Of a stretch of DNA of 59,056 bases, positions 1-9,243 are shown one piece after another. The translations under genes were made by a program, and so were the position numbers. Position 1 is the first letter of the stretch; every line of letters begins with the position of its first letter. The DNA is taken from assembly GCA_947627675.1 (NCBI GenBank), contig CANQWY010000004.1:1-59056 (forward strand), in the 5' to 3' direction. Under the pieces are notes generated by a model. It saw only the letters and a list, made by a program, of their open reading frames with translations, ran no database searches and was not told the DNA's origin. The stretch is from an uncultured Bacilli bacterium (GTDB lineage Bacteria; Bacillota_I; Bacilli_A; RF39; UBA660).

Positions 1-202
1 AGTGACTTATTATATATTACATTTGAGACATTTTTAAAAGTTAACACTTAAGACATTATCATAAATTAATCATATAGTAAACTCGGAATTTTATAGTTCG
101 AGTTTTAAAATGTTTGAAGTTATGATATAATTTTTATATGTTAAACTGATATGTATGTCATTTATTACATATTGATATATCTAATATAGGAGAAAAATAT
201 TC

Positions 203-760
203 ATGAAAATTGAAAATAAATTGCAAAGTATTAAAGTAATTAATGATTTGGGATTGAATAAATTTCCAGAACAATTATTTAAAAGCGGTGAGAAAACTAA
301 AGTTAAAAATTTTTTAAAACAATATCCTGCTCAATATTATGCTATTAGAGATAGATCCCAAGCTAGTGGAATATATAAATTAAAAGTTGATTTTAATAAA
401 GTTTTAGAAGAAATAAAAGATTATAATTTATTTACTATAAATGTAAGCTCTATAAATTATGTAGATAGTCAATTATTAGTTGGTGAAATAGAATTTTTAA
501 GCAACAATCAAGTTTATGCGATATTAACTACAGATTCGCAAGCATCAGTTAGAGATTCCTTAAAGCACCCAGAATTTAATATTAAAACAGATATCTTTAA
601 TAATGCTTTGTTAAACAAAATACCTCATTTTAATTTTATTTATAGTTATATAGTATCTCATAATTTAAAAGATGTAATTGTTGAGTTTGCACTTTTTAAT
701 AAAGAAGTAGGTATTAAAAAAGAAAAAATTATTATTTATGAATTAAGAACTCATTATTAA
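203..760 (+). CDS. Hypothetical protein, 185 aa
   Basis: An open frame with a plausible ribosome site (AGGAGAAAAA about 10 bases before ATG at 203). The protein is mixed alpha/beta in appearance, soluble, with no signal peptide, membrane segment or cysteine cluster. A polar stretch YYAIRDRSQASGIYKLKV lies near residues 46-63. I do not recognise the family. It stands alone: the next intact gene, at 1149, is on the other strand, and a decayed insertion-sequence end begins 21 bases after the stop. Coding is supported by length and ordinary codon usage, not by homology. Confidence 0.55.
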   Translation: MKIENKLQSIKVINDLGLNKFPEQLFKSGEKTKVKNFLKQYPAQYYAIRDRSQASGIYKLKVDFNKVLEEIKDYNLFTINVSSINYVDSQLLVGEIEFLSNNQVYAILTTDSQASVRDSLKHPEFNIKTDIFNNALLNKIPHFNFIYSYIVSHNLKDVIVEFALFNKEVGIKKEKIIIYELRTHY

Positions 761-780
761 GAAGTTGTTGTACTTCTAAA

Positions 781-842
781 AGCTACACAATTTCTTATGT
801 GGTTCCTTAAACTTATGACATTGACGAAGAAGCATAACAACC
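781..842. repeat. Solitary degenerate IS4-family end
   Basis: This stretch closely matches the right end of the insertion sequence at 7.65-9.24 kb. The shared sequence runs CTACACAATTTCTTATGT, GTTCCTTAAACT-ATGACATTGA and on to CATAACAAC, with a few substitutions. No transposase lies next to it, so it is read as the scar of a deleted or decayed copy. Confidence 0.65.
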
Positions 843-1067
843 TTTTGTATTAATTTATAGTTTCATTATAATATGTCGAGTATTTAATAATGCAGTTCAT
901 ATTCCAAGATTTCAATAATCCGAATTAGCGCATATATTATATAGATATACTACAATTTGTTTATACCGCTATTCATCATTAGTTATATTACCATCTAAAA
1001 AGCCAATAATCTTATTAATCAATCAGAAAGAATTATTTTTAGCAAATTGATTTATATATAAAAGTTG

Positions 1068-1102
1068 TTAAAAGCGAATGAGTTTTTTCATTCGCTTTTA
1101 AG
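1068..1102. terminator. Hairpin terminator (bidirectional)
   Basis: The stem AAAAGCGAATGA/TTCATTCGCTTTT surrounds a short loop and has T-runs on either strand. It lies 46 bases beyond the stop of the minus-strand DUF3592 gene, which it probably terminates. Confidence 0.6.
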
Positions 1103-1148
1103 CTTACAATATCTTTAATTACTAAAATTTTGAATTGAATGCGATAAA

Positions 1149-1556
1149 TTAAATATTTTCAGACTTTATTTTTTGTTTATCTTTTAATTTTAATATTATT
1201 GGTATTAAAAATATAAATCCGAAAATTATCATAGTAATTCCAGAATATGTTGAAGACTGGCTGATAAAATCATTTGGATCCTTTGGGTTATACAAAATTA
1301 TTATTTTTTGCCCAATATACTTATGACTAGTAACATTTACATATCCAGAATATTCATTTCCATCTACAGAAAATTTTGCACTTGCATTCCAGTATTTAAT
1401 ATCTCTATACGTGTCATATACTCTTTCACAATATGTAATTTCTCCTATAGCTCTTTTCATAGTTATATTAGAACTTAATGCATATAGTCCAATTAGTACG
1501 AAAAAAATAACTATTATAGATAATATTATTAATTCGATATCCTTTTTTTCTTTCAT
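1149..1556 (-). CDS. DUF3592-type membrane protein, 135 aa
   Basis: The layout is that of DUF3592 proteins. There is an N-terminal membrane helix (about residues 8-28), an extracytoplasmic beta-rich middle, the signature YNPKDPNDFI near residue 90, and a second helix (about 103-123) before a basic tail. A GGAGGAT site lies about 16 bases upstream of the ATG, rather far, so the start is probable but not certain. The biochemical role of the family is unknown. A longer member lies inside the recombinase element at 31,082. The gene stands alone between degraded sequences. Confidence 0.75.
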   Translation of the reverse strand: MKEKKDIELIILSIIVIFFVLIGLYALSSNITMKRAIGEITYCERVYDTYRDIKYWNASAKFSVDGNEYSGYVNVTSHKYIGQKIIILYNPKDPNDFISQSSTYSGITMIIFGFIFLIPIILKLKDKQKIKSENI

Positions 1557-1928
1557 ATAAATTATTGTAGATCCTCCTTCGCCTTAATTTTATGACGTCT
1601 ACTGAATTAGCCCAAATCAATAATTCCTTCAAAAAAACGTTTTTGCTTGGTTAATATGCATTTTATAAAATACAATGTTAACAATTACAAATAGAATTAA
1701 TTACATTAATAAAACAAGTATTCTTATATTGATTTGTTCAAAAAAGCAATAAATTTAGTCTTTATAATATTTAAAATATTTTTATTTTAGTTACCCTCCC
1801 ATCTTAATAAAGATTATCATAAATTTAAGTCTTTATCAATAATTAAAAAATTTACTATTTTTTCTGAATAGTTCATAAAAATTTGATTAATTTTATGATA
1901 TAATATATTCAAAGTTTGGAGGTTTCTT
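1557..1928. other. Intergenic gap, no gene seen
   Basis: These 372 bases between a minus-strand and a plus-strand gene hold the divergent starts of both. They are AT-rich, and I see no RNA gene or long repeat. The TATAAT-like AT stretch just before 1915 may be the promoter of the downstream gene. Confidence 0.4.
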
Positions 1929-2528
1929 ATGGGAAATTTGAAAGAAGAATATGACAAAATAATAGATGAAAGAAAAAAAATAATTGCAGAAATGAAAAAA
2001 CTTGAAGAAAATAAAATAATAAAAAGATATTGTGAGTTAAAAAGACAAAATAAAAGCTTATATAATGATCAACTTAGTTTATACAAAAATATGAAAAAGG
2101 AAGAATATGCAGCTTGTAATCATATTTTGGTATATTCTAAGATTGATCATGATGAATATGGCAATCATACATATGAAAGTTGCGGATGTATAAAGTGTGG
2201 TCTAGATAATAGTGTTTTAAATGGAGCACGTGACTGGCTAGGTGGCACACAGAAAATAATGTATGATTACTTAAAGGAGAATTATCTTAGTAGTAATTTT
2301 GGTGGAATTCAAACTGGAATTTTATGTGATATAGATTTAGCACAAGCAATATATACAAAAATTAAAAATGCCTATCCTAGCATTGATGATACAACAGCTA
2401 TAAAATTTTTTAAATATTCATTAGAAAATATAAGAAACGTTAAAGTAAATGATGAAAGGAAAGTAAGTAGAGCTAAAAGGTTATCACTAGATCCCAACTT
2501 CAAAAAGTGGTATAGTAGCGATATCTAA
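1929..2528 (+). CDS. Hypothetical coiled-coil protein with a zinc-like CxxC cluster
   Basis: 199 residues. Residues 1-60 are a highly charged coiled coil (EEYDKIIDERKKIIAEMKKL). A Cys/His cluster follows: CNH near residue 63, then CGCIKCG near residues 84-90, which could bind zinc. The C-terminal half is helical with no known motif. Start ATG has TTGGAGG 7 bases upstream. I do not recognise the family. No clear operon partner; TatD follows after 190 bases on the same strand. Confidence 0.6.
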   Translation: MGNLKEEYDKIIDERKKIIAEMKKLEENKIIKRYCELKRQNKSLYNDQLSLYKNMKKEEYAACNHILVYSKIDHDEYGNHTYESCGCIKCGLDNSVLNGARDWLGGTQKIMYDYLKENYLSSNFGGIQTGILCDIDLAQAIYTKIKNAYPSIDDTTAIKFFKYSLENIRNVKVNDERKVSRAKRLSLDPNFKKWYSSDI

Positions 2529-2718
2529 AATTGTTAAAAATTATATTTTTAAAGTATTAAAGTTATCGGACTTTTTCCTCATGTAATTAATTTAAGAAAC
2601 TATATTTACTATCAATTAGCATTAGTTTATTTTTAGATGAAATAGGATTTATTCTTATTAATCGAAAAACATAATTGCAGATTTTTAATAATATATGGAT
2701 TAGAAAGTAGGTGATAAT

Positions 2719-3474
2719 ATGGCTATTGATTCTCATATGCATATTAATAGTTTATTATTAGAAAATAAAGAAAAATATATATCTGCTATAAATAATAATT
2801 ATCTGATTGAAAGTGTTATTAATGTTGGATTAGATTTAAAATCTTCAGAAGAATCTATAACCATATCAAAAGCAAATCATAAATTTTTTTCATCTGTTGG
2901 GATACATCCCTTATATATTGAATCTCAAAATTTGAGTGATTTATATAATTTAGCTATTAACCCAAAAGTTATTGCTATTGGCGAAATAGGATTAGACAGT
3001 ACTAAAAGCAATTTTGAAGTTCAAAAAAAATATTTAATAGAACAAATTATAATAGCAAATGAAGTTCATTTGCCTGTAATTATACATTCTAATAATTCTA
3101 ATAAACTAGTGATTGATATATTTGAAAAATATGTAAAACCAAAATACGGCTGTGTATTCCACTGTTTTCAGCCTGATTTAGAAGATTTAAAATACTTGGT
3201 AAAAAATGATTTTTATATATCTTTTGCTGGTAGAATAACTTATAAAAACGCCAAAAAATCTATTGAAGTTGCTAATATAGTTCCCGATGATTTATTTTTA
3301 GTGGAAACAGATAGTCCATATATATCGCCAGAACCATTAAGGGAAAAAATTAATGAAACAGCAAATATAAAATATATAATTAACAAACTTGCTGAAATAA
3401 AGCAAAGAGATTATGATGAAATTGAACAAATTACTAGGGAAAATGCTAAAAGCTTATTTAAAAAAATTAAATAG
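2719..3474 (+). CDS. TatD family metal-dependent hydrolase
   Basis: 251 residues, the usual TatD length. Metal-site motifs are visible in order: DSHMHIN (residues 4-10), GIHPLY, GEIGLD (glutamate ligand, about residue 90), the IIHSNN histidine, VFHCF and VETDSPY near the C terminus. The family are amidohydrolase-fold TIM barrels with DNase activity on 3' ends, here presumably cytoplasmic. A weak site AAGTAGGTGAT precedes ATG. Unlike the usual tatD gene it is not next to metG, ksgA or rnmV, and sits in an accessory region. It may therefore be a second, transferred copy. Confidence 0.88.
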   Translation: MAIDSHMHINSLLLENKEKYISAINNNYLIESVINVGLDLKSSEESITISKANHKFFSSVGIHPLYIESQNLSDLYNLAINPKVIAIGEIGLDSTKSNFEVQKKYLIEQIIIANEVHLPVIIHSNNSNKLVIDIFEKYVKPKYGCVFHCFQPDLEDLKYLVKNDFYISFAGRITYKNAKKSIEVANIVPDDLFLVETDSPYISPEPLREKINETANIKYIINKLAEIKQRDYDEIEQITRENAKSLFKKIK

Positions 3475-3681
3475 AATATTGTAATACTTATTAGTAAGGA
3501 CATCAGTAACATTTCTATTTAAACTATTTCGAGCTTAATATAAAAGGATAGTATCTTAGGTTATTTTGATTATTTGTAAAAATTTATAAGTGGTTAACCA
3601 TTTTGTTAAAATAAAATAATTGTTGATATAAATAATGATTTACTATAAAATATTATAACAAAATGTTAATGAGGTGTTTTT

Positions 3682-4194
3682 ATGATTGTATATAGATGTT
3701 TAACTAGTAATGAAATGATTTCAATGATTAATAATAAAGATTATCAAACTGCATTAATTAAAGGGGATAATACATTTCATTATGAGCTAGGAATCTCCTA
3801 TAAACATTTTTTCATTTATGCAGATCATGCCAATTATTTTCGAAAAAAGAACGGAATATTCTATCCAGTAATTGGGCAATTTGTAATCCCTAATGAGATT
3901 ATAAAGGAAACTGGGTTCGGATTTTATAGCGATGTAAAAACAATGAGAAATGATAAATTATATAATTGGTATATGCCACTTCCAGAACTTATTATTTCAG
4001 AAGAAGACTTTAAAAGTTATTATTTATATAAAATAGAATCAGAATTATATTCCGATTTTATTGAGAAAAGATTGAATAAAGATGATAATGTAAAATTTAA
4101 TGAACCAATTGAGGACTATTTTATATACGATGGCAAAGGAAAGCATGGTATGACCGGCTATTTGGACTACTCTTATGCAGATTATATATTATGA
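3682..4194 (+). CDS. Hypothetical protein, 170 aa, first of an overlapping pair
   Basis: Starts at ATG after GAGGTG. The sequence opens IVYRCLTSNEMISMI and has a conserved-looking core FHYELGISYKHFFIYADHA and a PLPELIIS stretch, with Tyr and Phe abundant. The arrangement is faintly like small ADP-ribosyltransferase-fold or filament-type toxins (an early R, then H/Y, then E), but I cannot assign a family and do not claim one. The next small gene overlaps its stop, which suggests translational coupling. Confidence 0.6.
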   Translation: MIVYRCLTSNEMISMINNKDYQTALIKGDNTFHYELGISYKHFFIYADHANYFRKKNGIFYPVIGQFVIPNEIIKETGFGFYSDVKTMRNDKLYNWYMPLPELIISEEDFKSYYLYKIESELYSDFIEKRLNKDDNVKFNEPIEDYFIYDGKGKHGMTGYLDYSYADYIL

Positions 4195-4195
4195 A

Positions 4196-4375
4196 ATGAC
4201 TTTCCAGCTAGCTAATAAAAATGATATGAATATGTATAAAGTAGCTGAATTATTGAAAAATATGAATCTTCATTATAATATACAAAAATATTTTGAAAAT
4301 AATACTGAACTTTTTGAAAAGCAAACAAAAAAATATTTGAAAGCCAAAAAGTTGGCTTATAAACGATTATCTTAA
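4196..4375 (+). CDS. Small basic protein, 59 aa, coupled to the upstream gene
   Basis: An ATG at 4196 lies across the upstream stop codon (ATGAAATGA arrangement), so translation is probably coupled. An alternative start at 4175 gives 66 aa. The product is helical, Lys/Asn-rich and without membrane segments. Together with the 170-aa gene it has the geometry of a toxin-antitoxin or similar two-gene module, but it could instead be the frameshifted tail of a longer ancestral protein. Confidence 0.4.
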   Translation: MTFQLANKNDMNMYKVAELLKNMNLHYNIQKYFENNTELFEKQTKKYLKAKKLAYKRLS

Positions 4376-4424
4376 TTTATAATTTAAAAATTATCTATTT
4401 AATTTCTCTTTAACTTTATAACAT

Positions 4425-4880
4425 TGAAAATAAGCAGATCAACTATTTTTGAGAACATTATAGTTTGTAAACCTTACTTCACAGTTTTTTAGTCCTCTAT
4501 TTAAGAACTTACCATCTTTAATTCCTTCAAAATATGCACTAAAAATTATACACCACTATGATCTATAATTAAAACGTTATCATATTTTTTATATTTTAAC
4601 TCATTAAAAAAATCAACACTCTTTTAAAAAAAATGTATATTTTCATTAATTCCATAATTAACATTACTATAATAATTCCAATATTCTTCTCTATTAGTAA
4701 CTTCAAGTGATTATCCGCTTAAAGTTTCGCAACTTCCTTACCTTAATCTTTCATCAGTAGTTATTTGATTATCCTAATTTGTTAGAATATATTCTGTATG
4801 AGTTGCTTTTAGTAAAAGTGAAGATATAACAATATCAAAATGAATATCTTTTAGAATTTGTTTTATAAATAGCCAAATAT
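4425..4880 (-). pseudogene. Decayed histidine phosphatase (phosphoglycerate-mutase-like)
   Basis: Read on the minus strand, a broken frame gives HFDIVISSLLLKATHTEYIL, then TDERLR-stop-GSCETLSG, then EEYWNYYSN, then YDNVLIIDHSGV and a C-terminal GLKNCEVRFTNY. These match the middle and end of the histidine-phosphatase fold (catalytic-side DERL and the second histidine in HSGV). There are at least five internal stops and a frameshift, and the N-terminal RHG motif is missing. It is a dead gene. Confidence 0.75.
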
Positions 4881-5232
4881 ATCAATTAAAATTATAGCCT
4901 AAGTTTGAACATTTTAAAACTCAAACCATAAAAGATCGAGTTTTGTATTAATATGGTGCAAATTACGTAGTAATATACAACTTTAAAAAATGATAATTGA
5001 TAATATGTATAATTTTTTATAGATACTGCATATGTAAAAAAGTATTGCCGTAAAAAATAATTTATGCACCGAATAATAGATCCTAAATTTTTTATTGTCG
5101 GACAGGTTTAAGGAATAAGTAAACTCATGCTTCTATTAGCAAAAAGGTACTATAGTAAATCCATATAAATTCATAATTATCACCACATGAATTATAGCAT
5201 ATATTTTTTTGTAAATTAAATTTTTAATTTAT
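4881..5232. other. Gap with no recognisable gene
   Basis: AT-rich sequence between the pseudogene and the next minus-strand stop. It contains a short inverted stretch around AACTCAAACC/GATCGAGTTTT and no open frame of note. Probably remnant DNA of the same decayed segment. Confidence 0.4.
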
Positions 5233-5835
5233 TTAATAATGTCTTTTATCTCTAGCATGTGCCCAAGCTTCAGCTTCTTTCCTTCTAATTCTTTTAAAGT
5301 CTTTTACTAATCTTTTATTTGCACTACTAACTTGTTTGCCTATATTATTAGTTGAAAATCTATAATTCGATTCTGGTAGATGAATTAAAAGATATTTTGC
5401 ATAAGATCTTAAGTAGAAATTAGAAATTCCTTCAATTTCACTCATAATTTCATCTGAGTTTTCTAAAAAACATTTTTTTATAAAAGTGTGACAAATCTCT
5501 TGTTCCTCTTGAGTTAATTTTAATTTCGCATATTTTTGTATATCAAAATTAGGAATATTATTTTTAATTCTATTTAATCTATCATATTGTTCTATAGTAG
5601 TTTGACCAATACTAAAATTTCTATTTTCGATATCAGGTTTATTTCCAGTTGTTTCTTGAATAAATGAATATAGATTTTTTATATTGTATAAAATAAATCT
5701 ATCTTCAATTAATCTATCTTTAAACTTTGCATTATTTAAATTAGAAGTAAAACAAGAGGGCATAAATTCGATCCATTTTCTTAAGTTTTCAATATCTGCC
5801 AAATTAATTGAATCACTGGTACATATTGTTATCAT
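5233..5835 (-). CDS. Hypothetical helical protein, 200 aa
   Basis: The start chosen is the ATG at 5835, which has GAGGAG 7 bases upstream; an in-frame ATG 30 bases earlier has no site. The protein starts MITICTSDSINLAD, is almost entirely helical and ends in a basic segment (KDFKRIRRKEAEAWAHARDKRHY region). No signal peptide or known motif. Family not recognised. It is intact although its neighbours on the same strand are broken. Confidence 0.55.
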   Translation of the reverse strand: MITICTSDSINLADIENLRKWIEFMPSCFTSNLNNAKFKDRLIEDRFILYNIKNLYSFIQETTGNKPDIENRNFSIGQTTIEQYDRLNRIKNNIPNFDIQKYAKLKLTQEEQEICHTFIKKCFLENSDEIMSEIEGISNFYLRSYAKYLLIHLPESNYRFSTNNIGKQVSSANKRLVKDFKRIRRKEAEAWAHARDKRHY

Positions 5836-6061
5836 AAAAAACTCCTCTTTTCTAAAGTATATCATATCACAAAATCTGATATTGATAAATATTAGAATGT
5901 CATATATTTTGTTTTGACAAAATATTTAATCCAGTAATAATTAATTAAATAAACTTTATAAAAATTTGGATTTATAGATAGCTTTAGTAAATATGAAATT
6001 ATAGGTTTAACAGTATCAAAATTAAATTAATGTTAATTTAATATATTCCTCCTTACATTTG

Positions 6062-6534
6062 CTATTCTTTTATTTCGCAATTTCTTTGTCCGCTTATTTT
6101 TAGAAGTATTCCGTCATTTGGCATTTCTTGAAAATAAAATTGTATAGTTCTTGCAACAGCATAATGAGTGACTAACAATATATTTTTGTCACTATATTTA
6201 AACTTAATTTCATCTAAAAATAATGCACCCTATTAAAAAGTTGTGGTAATGTTTCAAGTTCTTCTATTGGCTTAGTTGAATAATAATTATAATATTCTGT
6301 AAAATAGTAATTATCTAATATAGTTCTTGTTAATTTTCCACCTTATCTTTCCATTAATCTATCATCATATATTACTGGAATTTTATTCACATTTACTAAT
6401 TCCATAGTGTGTTTAGTTCTTTTTATAGGTGAACATATTATAAGATCAATATCAAGTTTTTTACATTTTTACTTGCTTTGCTTGCTTGTTTTATTCCAAT
6501 TTGTTTGACCATGTCTAAGTACATATAATTTCAT
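6062..6534 (-). pseudogene. Decayed histidine phosphatase gene, second copy
   Basis: Begins with a normal site (GGAAG) and ATG and reads MKLYVLRHGQTNWNK, the RHG catalytic motif. Stops and frameshifts follow. Further pieces are DLIICSPIKRTKHTMEL, DDRLMER-stop-GGKL, ILLVTHYAVARTIQFYF in a shifted frame, and a C-terminal SGQRNCEIKE. The start lies three bases beyond the ancestral stop of the phosphodiesterase gene upstream, so the two formed an operon. It is distinct from the fragment at 4.4-4.9 kb, which retains the C-terminal half of a related protein. Confidence 0.8.
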
Positions 6535-6641
6535 CTTTACTTCCTTTCAATTAACTCTTTTAATTTATCTGGAAAATTTACGGTCATTCCATCTGTATCC
6601 AAATAATATACCTTTTCCATAATTTTAATGTTTGGAATTCC

Positions 6642-7256
6642 CTATAATCTTACACTAAGCTTATTATCTCTTGCTAGTTTAATTCCTGATTCTGAAACTA
6701 ACTTAGCTGGTGGACATATTTGATTTCCACTAATATTAATTAATTCTTTTATATTATTTTCATTTATATCTTCTTCGATAAGCCAACCTATTTTTATAAA
6801 ATTATCTAATTTTCTGATTTTTAATAAATTATTATAAATAAAAGAAGTGATATATACATTATGACTATCATAATATTTTTTTATAATTTCTAGTGTTTGT
6901 TTTTCTATATTTTCATCTTTTAATTCTATAGCTAACACTAAATTCCTGTTTTGTACTTCTTTCATAAAATCTTCAAATAGAACTATCTTTTCATCTTTGT
7001 ATTTTGTACTAAACCAACTACCAAAATCTAATTTTAATAATTCTTTATAAGTATAATCAGCTATTTTTCCTGTGCCATTTGATTTTTTATCTATTCTTTC
7101 GTCATGGAATATAACTATTTTATTGTCTTTAGTCTTTTGTAAGTCTAACTCTATTCCATTTGCTCCTATTTCAAATGCCTTTTTAAATGCTGACATTGTA
7201 TTTTCTGGTGCATATGCCGATGCACCTCTATGAGCATAATTTATAAAAGTATTCAT
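6642..7256 (-). CDS. Glycerophosphodiester phosphodiesterase, C-terminally truncated
   Basis: The 204-residue frame has the GDPD signatures NYAHRGASAYAPENT (general acid/base HRG, residues 6-20), GIELDLQKTKDNKIVIFHDE (metal-site E-x-D and second histidine) and LVLAIELKD. The enzyme cleaves glycerophosphodiesters to glycerol-3-phosphate and an alcohol. ATG follows AGAAGGAG. A TAG stop occurs where the frame otherwise continues for 34 codons (GIPNIKIMEKVYYLDTDGM and on to a TAA at 6537). A single TGG-to-TAG change would explain this and removes the last strand and helix of the barrel. Probably impaired. Confidence 0.82.
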   Translation of the reverse strand: MNTFINYAHRGASAYAPENTMSAFKKAFEIGANGIELDLQKTKDNKIVIFHDERIDKKSNGTGKIADYTYKELLKLDFGSWFSTKYKDEKIVLFEDFMKEVQNRNLVLAIELKDENIEKQTLEIIKKYYDSHNVYITSFIYNNLLKIRKLDNFIKIGWLIEEDINENNIKELINISGNQICPPAKLVSESGIKLARDNKLSVRL

Positions 7257-7650
7257 TCTATACTCCTTCTATATTTAATTTATTAGAAGTATATTATCAT
7301 AAAAATTAGATATTTTCAACAAGCATTGCCTAAGATAAATTATCTTGTACATATAACAATATTAGATAATTTTTAAGCTTTTAGTTAGGAACACCCTGAT
7401 ATCTTTACAAAACGAAGTTTTGAAAGTGTCATAGTTGGTTACATACTTTTGCAAGAAAGTTATGTAATAGTTCTTAATTGATTTTTTGCTTATCTATCCA
7501 CTGAAAGTAACAATATTAAACAAAAATAATAAAATTAGTGTACTTAAATAATGCATTCTCGCTAGGTATTTTGACATATACATCAAAATAACCTAAGGGG
7601 TTATCTTTTTATATCAATATTCAAAAAAATTCGAATAGATTCGTCAATGG
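7257..7650. other. Gap with a hairpin, upstream of the insertion sequence
   Basis: No gene. A near-perfect inverted repeat AGGTATTTTGA/TCAAAATAACCT (7564-7593) forms a hairpin without a T-run. Its right arm is the reverse complement of a stretch near 3556-3571 (TTAGGTTATTTTGAT), so it may be a short dispersed repeat. The remainder is AT-rich with broken reading frames. Confidence 0.4.
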
Positions 7651-7667
7651 TGCTCTAAAGGAAGAAG

Positions 7668-7710
7668 CAATGTCATCAGTTTAAGGAACTACATAAGAAA
7701 ATGTGTAGTT
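7668..7710 (+). repeat. Left terminal inverted repeat of the IS4-family element
   Basis: About 43 bases, pairing with 9182-9224 at all but one or two positions. Confidence 0.8.
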
Positions 7711-7763
7711 TTTATTATGTGTAAATGATAAAATGAATATATAGAATAAAAGGAGTTAAATTA

Positions 7764-9092
7764 GTGGTAAAATTTAATAAAGAAGGAATTGAATTAATTA
7801 GAACTAAAATAAATTCAGAAGAATTAAAAAATATAGGAAGGTTAACAACAAATAGTTTTACAAGAGAAAGAAAAATGGGATTTCAAAAACTAATGAAATA
7901 TATATTAAATAAGAAAGGGCTAAGTACAAATATGGAAATTAATAATTTTTATAATGATATAAATGAAGATGAAAATATATCGAATCAGTCATTGTTAGAT
8001 CAAAGATTAAAATTAAATCCTGATGTTTTTATATCGTTAAACAATGATTATTTAAAGTTGTTTTATCAAGAACATAAAGATGAAGTTAAATTATATAAAG
8101 GGTATTTATTAAAAGCAATAGATGGAAGTGATTTTGAAATACCAAACACGAAAGAAACAAAAGAAGTATATGGGAATGTTGGAACAAAAGTCAAAGATAA
8201 AGAAGATACTATAGCAAGAGCAACTATATCAACAAGTTATGATGTATTAAATAAATATATAATTGAAGGATTTATTTTACCATATAGAACAAGTGAAAAT
8301 AAAAGTGCATTAGAGCATATAAAACACGATCAAGAAATAACTTCAAATTATAATTCCATTTACATAATGGATAGAGGTTATATATCAATAGAGTTAATGC
8401 TTTATTGTTTAAAAAATAATATAAAATTTTTAATCAGATTAGATAGTACATCATATAAAAAAGAAAGAGAAAAAATAAAAACAAAAGACGAATACATTGA
8501 ATTAGAATATCATAATAACAGATTAAAGAGAAGACATTATCAAAGTGAAGAAATAAGACTTTATGCCAAAAAAATAAAATCATCAAAATTAAGAGTTGTA
8601 ACTAATGTATTAGATACTGGAGAAATAGAACAATTAATAACAAATTTAAGTACTGATGAATTTACATATGAAGATATTGTAGAATTATATAATAAAAGAT
8701 GGGGAATAGAAACATTATATTATAGTTTAAAATGGAAGTTGAAAACTGAAAAATTTACTAGCAGTTTTAAGATAATAATAGAACAAGATTTTTTCTCAAG
8801 CGTATTAGTATATAATATGATTCAATCTATGATAAAGGAGGCAGAAGAAAAAATAGAAAAGAAAAAATACAAGCATGAAATGACAATAAATGAAAATATA
8901 GCAGTTGGATTATTTAAAAATGAGATGATAAAAATAATGTTAGAAAAAGATGAAAATAATAGATTAAAAATGTATGATAAATTGATAGAAAAAATATGTA
9001 AATATAAAATACCCATTAGAAAAGATAGAAAATATAAGGTAAGATTTAGTCCTTATAACAAGAATAGTTATAATAAGTTAAGTAGTATTTAA
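7764..9092 (+). CDS. IS4-family DDE transposase
   Basis: 442 residues, GTG start after AAAAGGAG. DDE motifs are visible: the first aspartate in KAIDGSDFEIPN (about residue 119), the second in YIMDRGYIS (about 195), and the IS4 signature Y-x2-R-x3-E-x6-K in YNKRWGIETLYYSLK (about 310-325). It catalyses cut-and-paste movement of this element. The frame is intact and the end repeats are well kept, so the copy may still be active. Length and motifs are typical of the family. Confidence 0.92.
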   Translation: MVKFNKEGIELIRTKINSEELKNIGRLTTNSFTRERKMGFQKLMKYILNKKGLSTNMEINNFYNDINEDENISNQSLLDQRLKLNPDVFISLNNDYLKLFYQEHKDEVKLYKGYLLKAIDGSDFEIPNTKETKEVYGNVGTKVKDKEDTIARATISTSYDVLNKYIIEGFILPYRTSENKSALEHIKHDQEITSNYNSIYIMDRGYISIELMLYCLKNNIKFLIRLDSTSYKKEREKIKTKDEYIELEYHNNRLKRRHYQSEEIRLYAKKIKSSKLRVVTNVLDTGEIEQLITNLSTDEFTYEDIVELYNKRWGIETLYYSLKWKLKTEKFTSSFKIIIEQDFFSSVLVYNMIQSMIKEAEEKIEKKKYKHEMTINENIAVGLFKNEMIKIMLEKDENNRLKMYDKLIEKICKYKIPIRKDRKYKVRFSPYNKNSYNKLSSI

Positions 9093-9181
9093 ATAAAAAT
9101 ATGAATGTTTTAAACATCAATAATTGTTGATGAGTTTTGTTATGGAACAAATTAGTTGAAATCTAAATTTATGAAAATTAA

Positions 9182-9224
9182 AACTACACAATTTCTTATG
9201 TAGTTCCTTAAACTGATGACATTG
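9182..9224 (-). repeat. Right terminal inverted repeat of the IS4-family element
   Basis: Reverse complement of the left repeat apart from an A/T difference in the run before TGTGTAG. A diverged solitary copy of this end lies at 781-842. Confidence 0.8.
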
Positions 9225-9243
9225 AGGAAGGAGTATGACAACT

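Larger units (their letters stand above)
7651..9240 (+). mobile_element. IS4-family insertion sequence, complete
   Basis: One transposase gene lies between imperfect terminal inverted repeats. The left core (7668-7710) and right core (9182-9224) share CAATGTCATCAGTTTAAGG, AACTACATAAGAAA and TGTGTAGTTT in opposite orientation. The outermost bases match less well, so the exact ends are uncertain by about 10-15 bases, and I found no clear target duplication. Confidence 0.8.

Noticed and set aside
4425-7256. Internal TAA and TAG codons in the phosphatase and phosphodiesterase frames could hint at a recoded stop.
   Set aside because: Frameshifts accompany the stops, the intact genes around them contain none, and all three stop codons end real genes in the window. 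Decay explains it.
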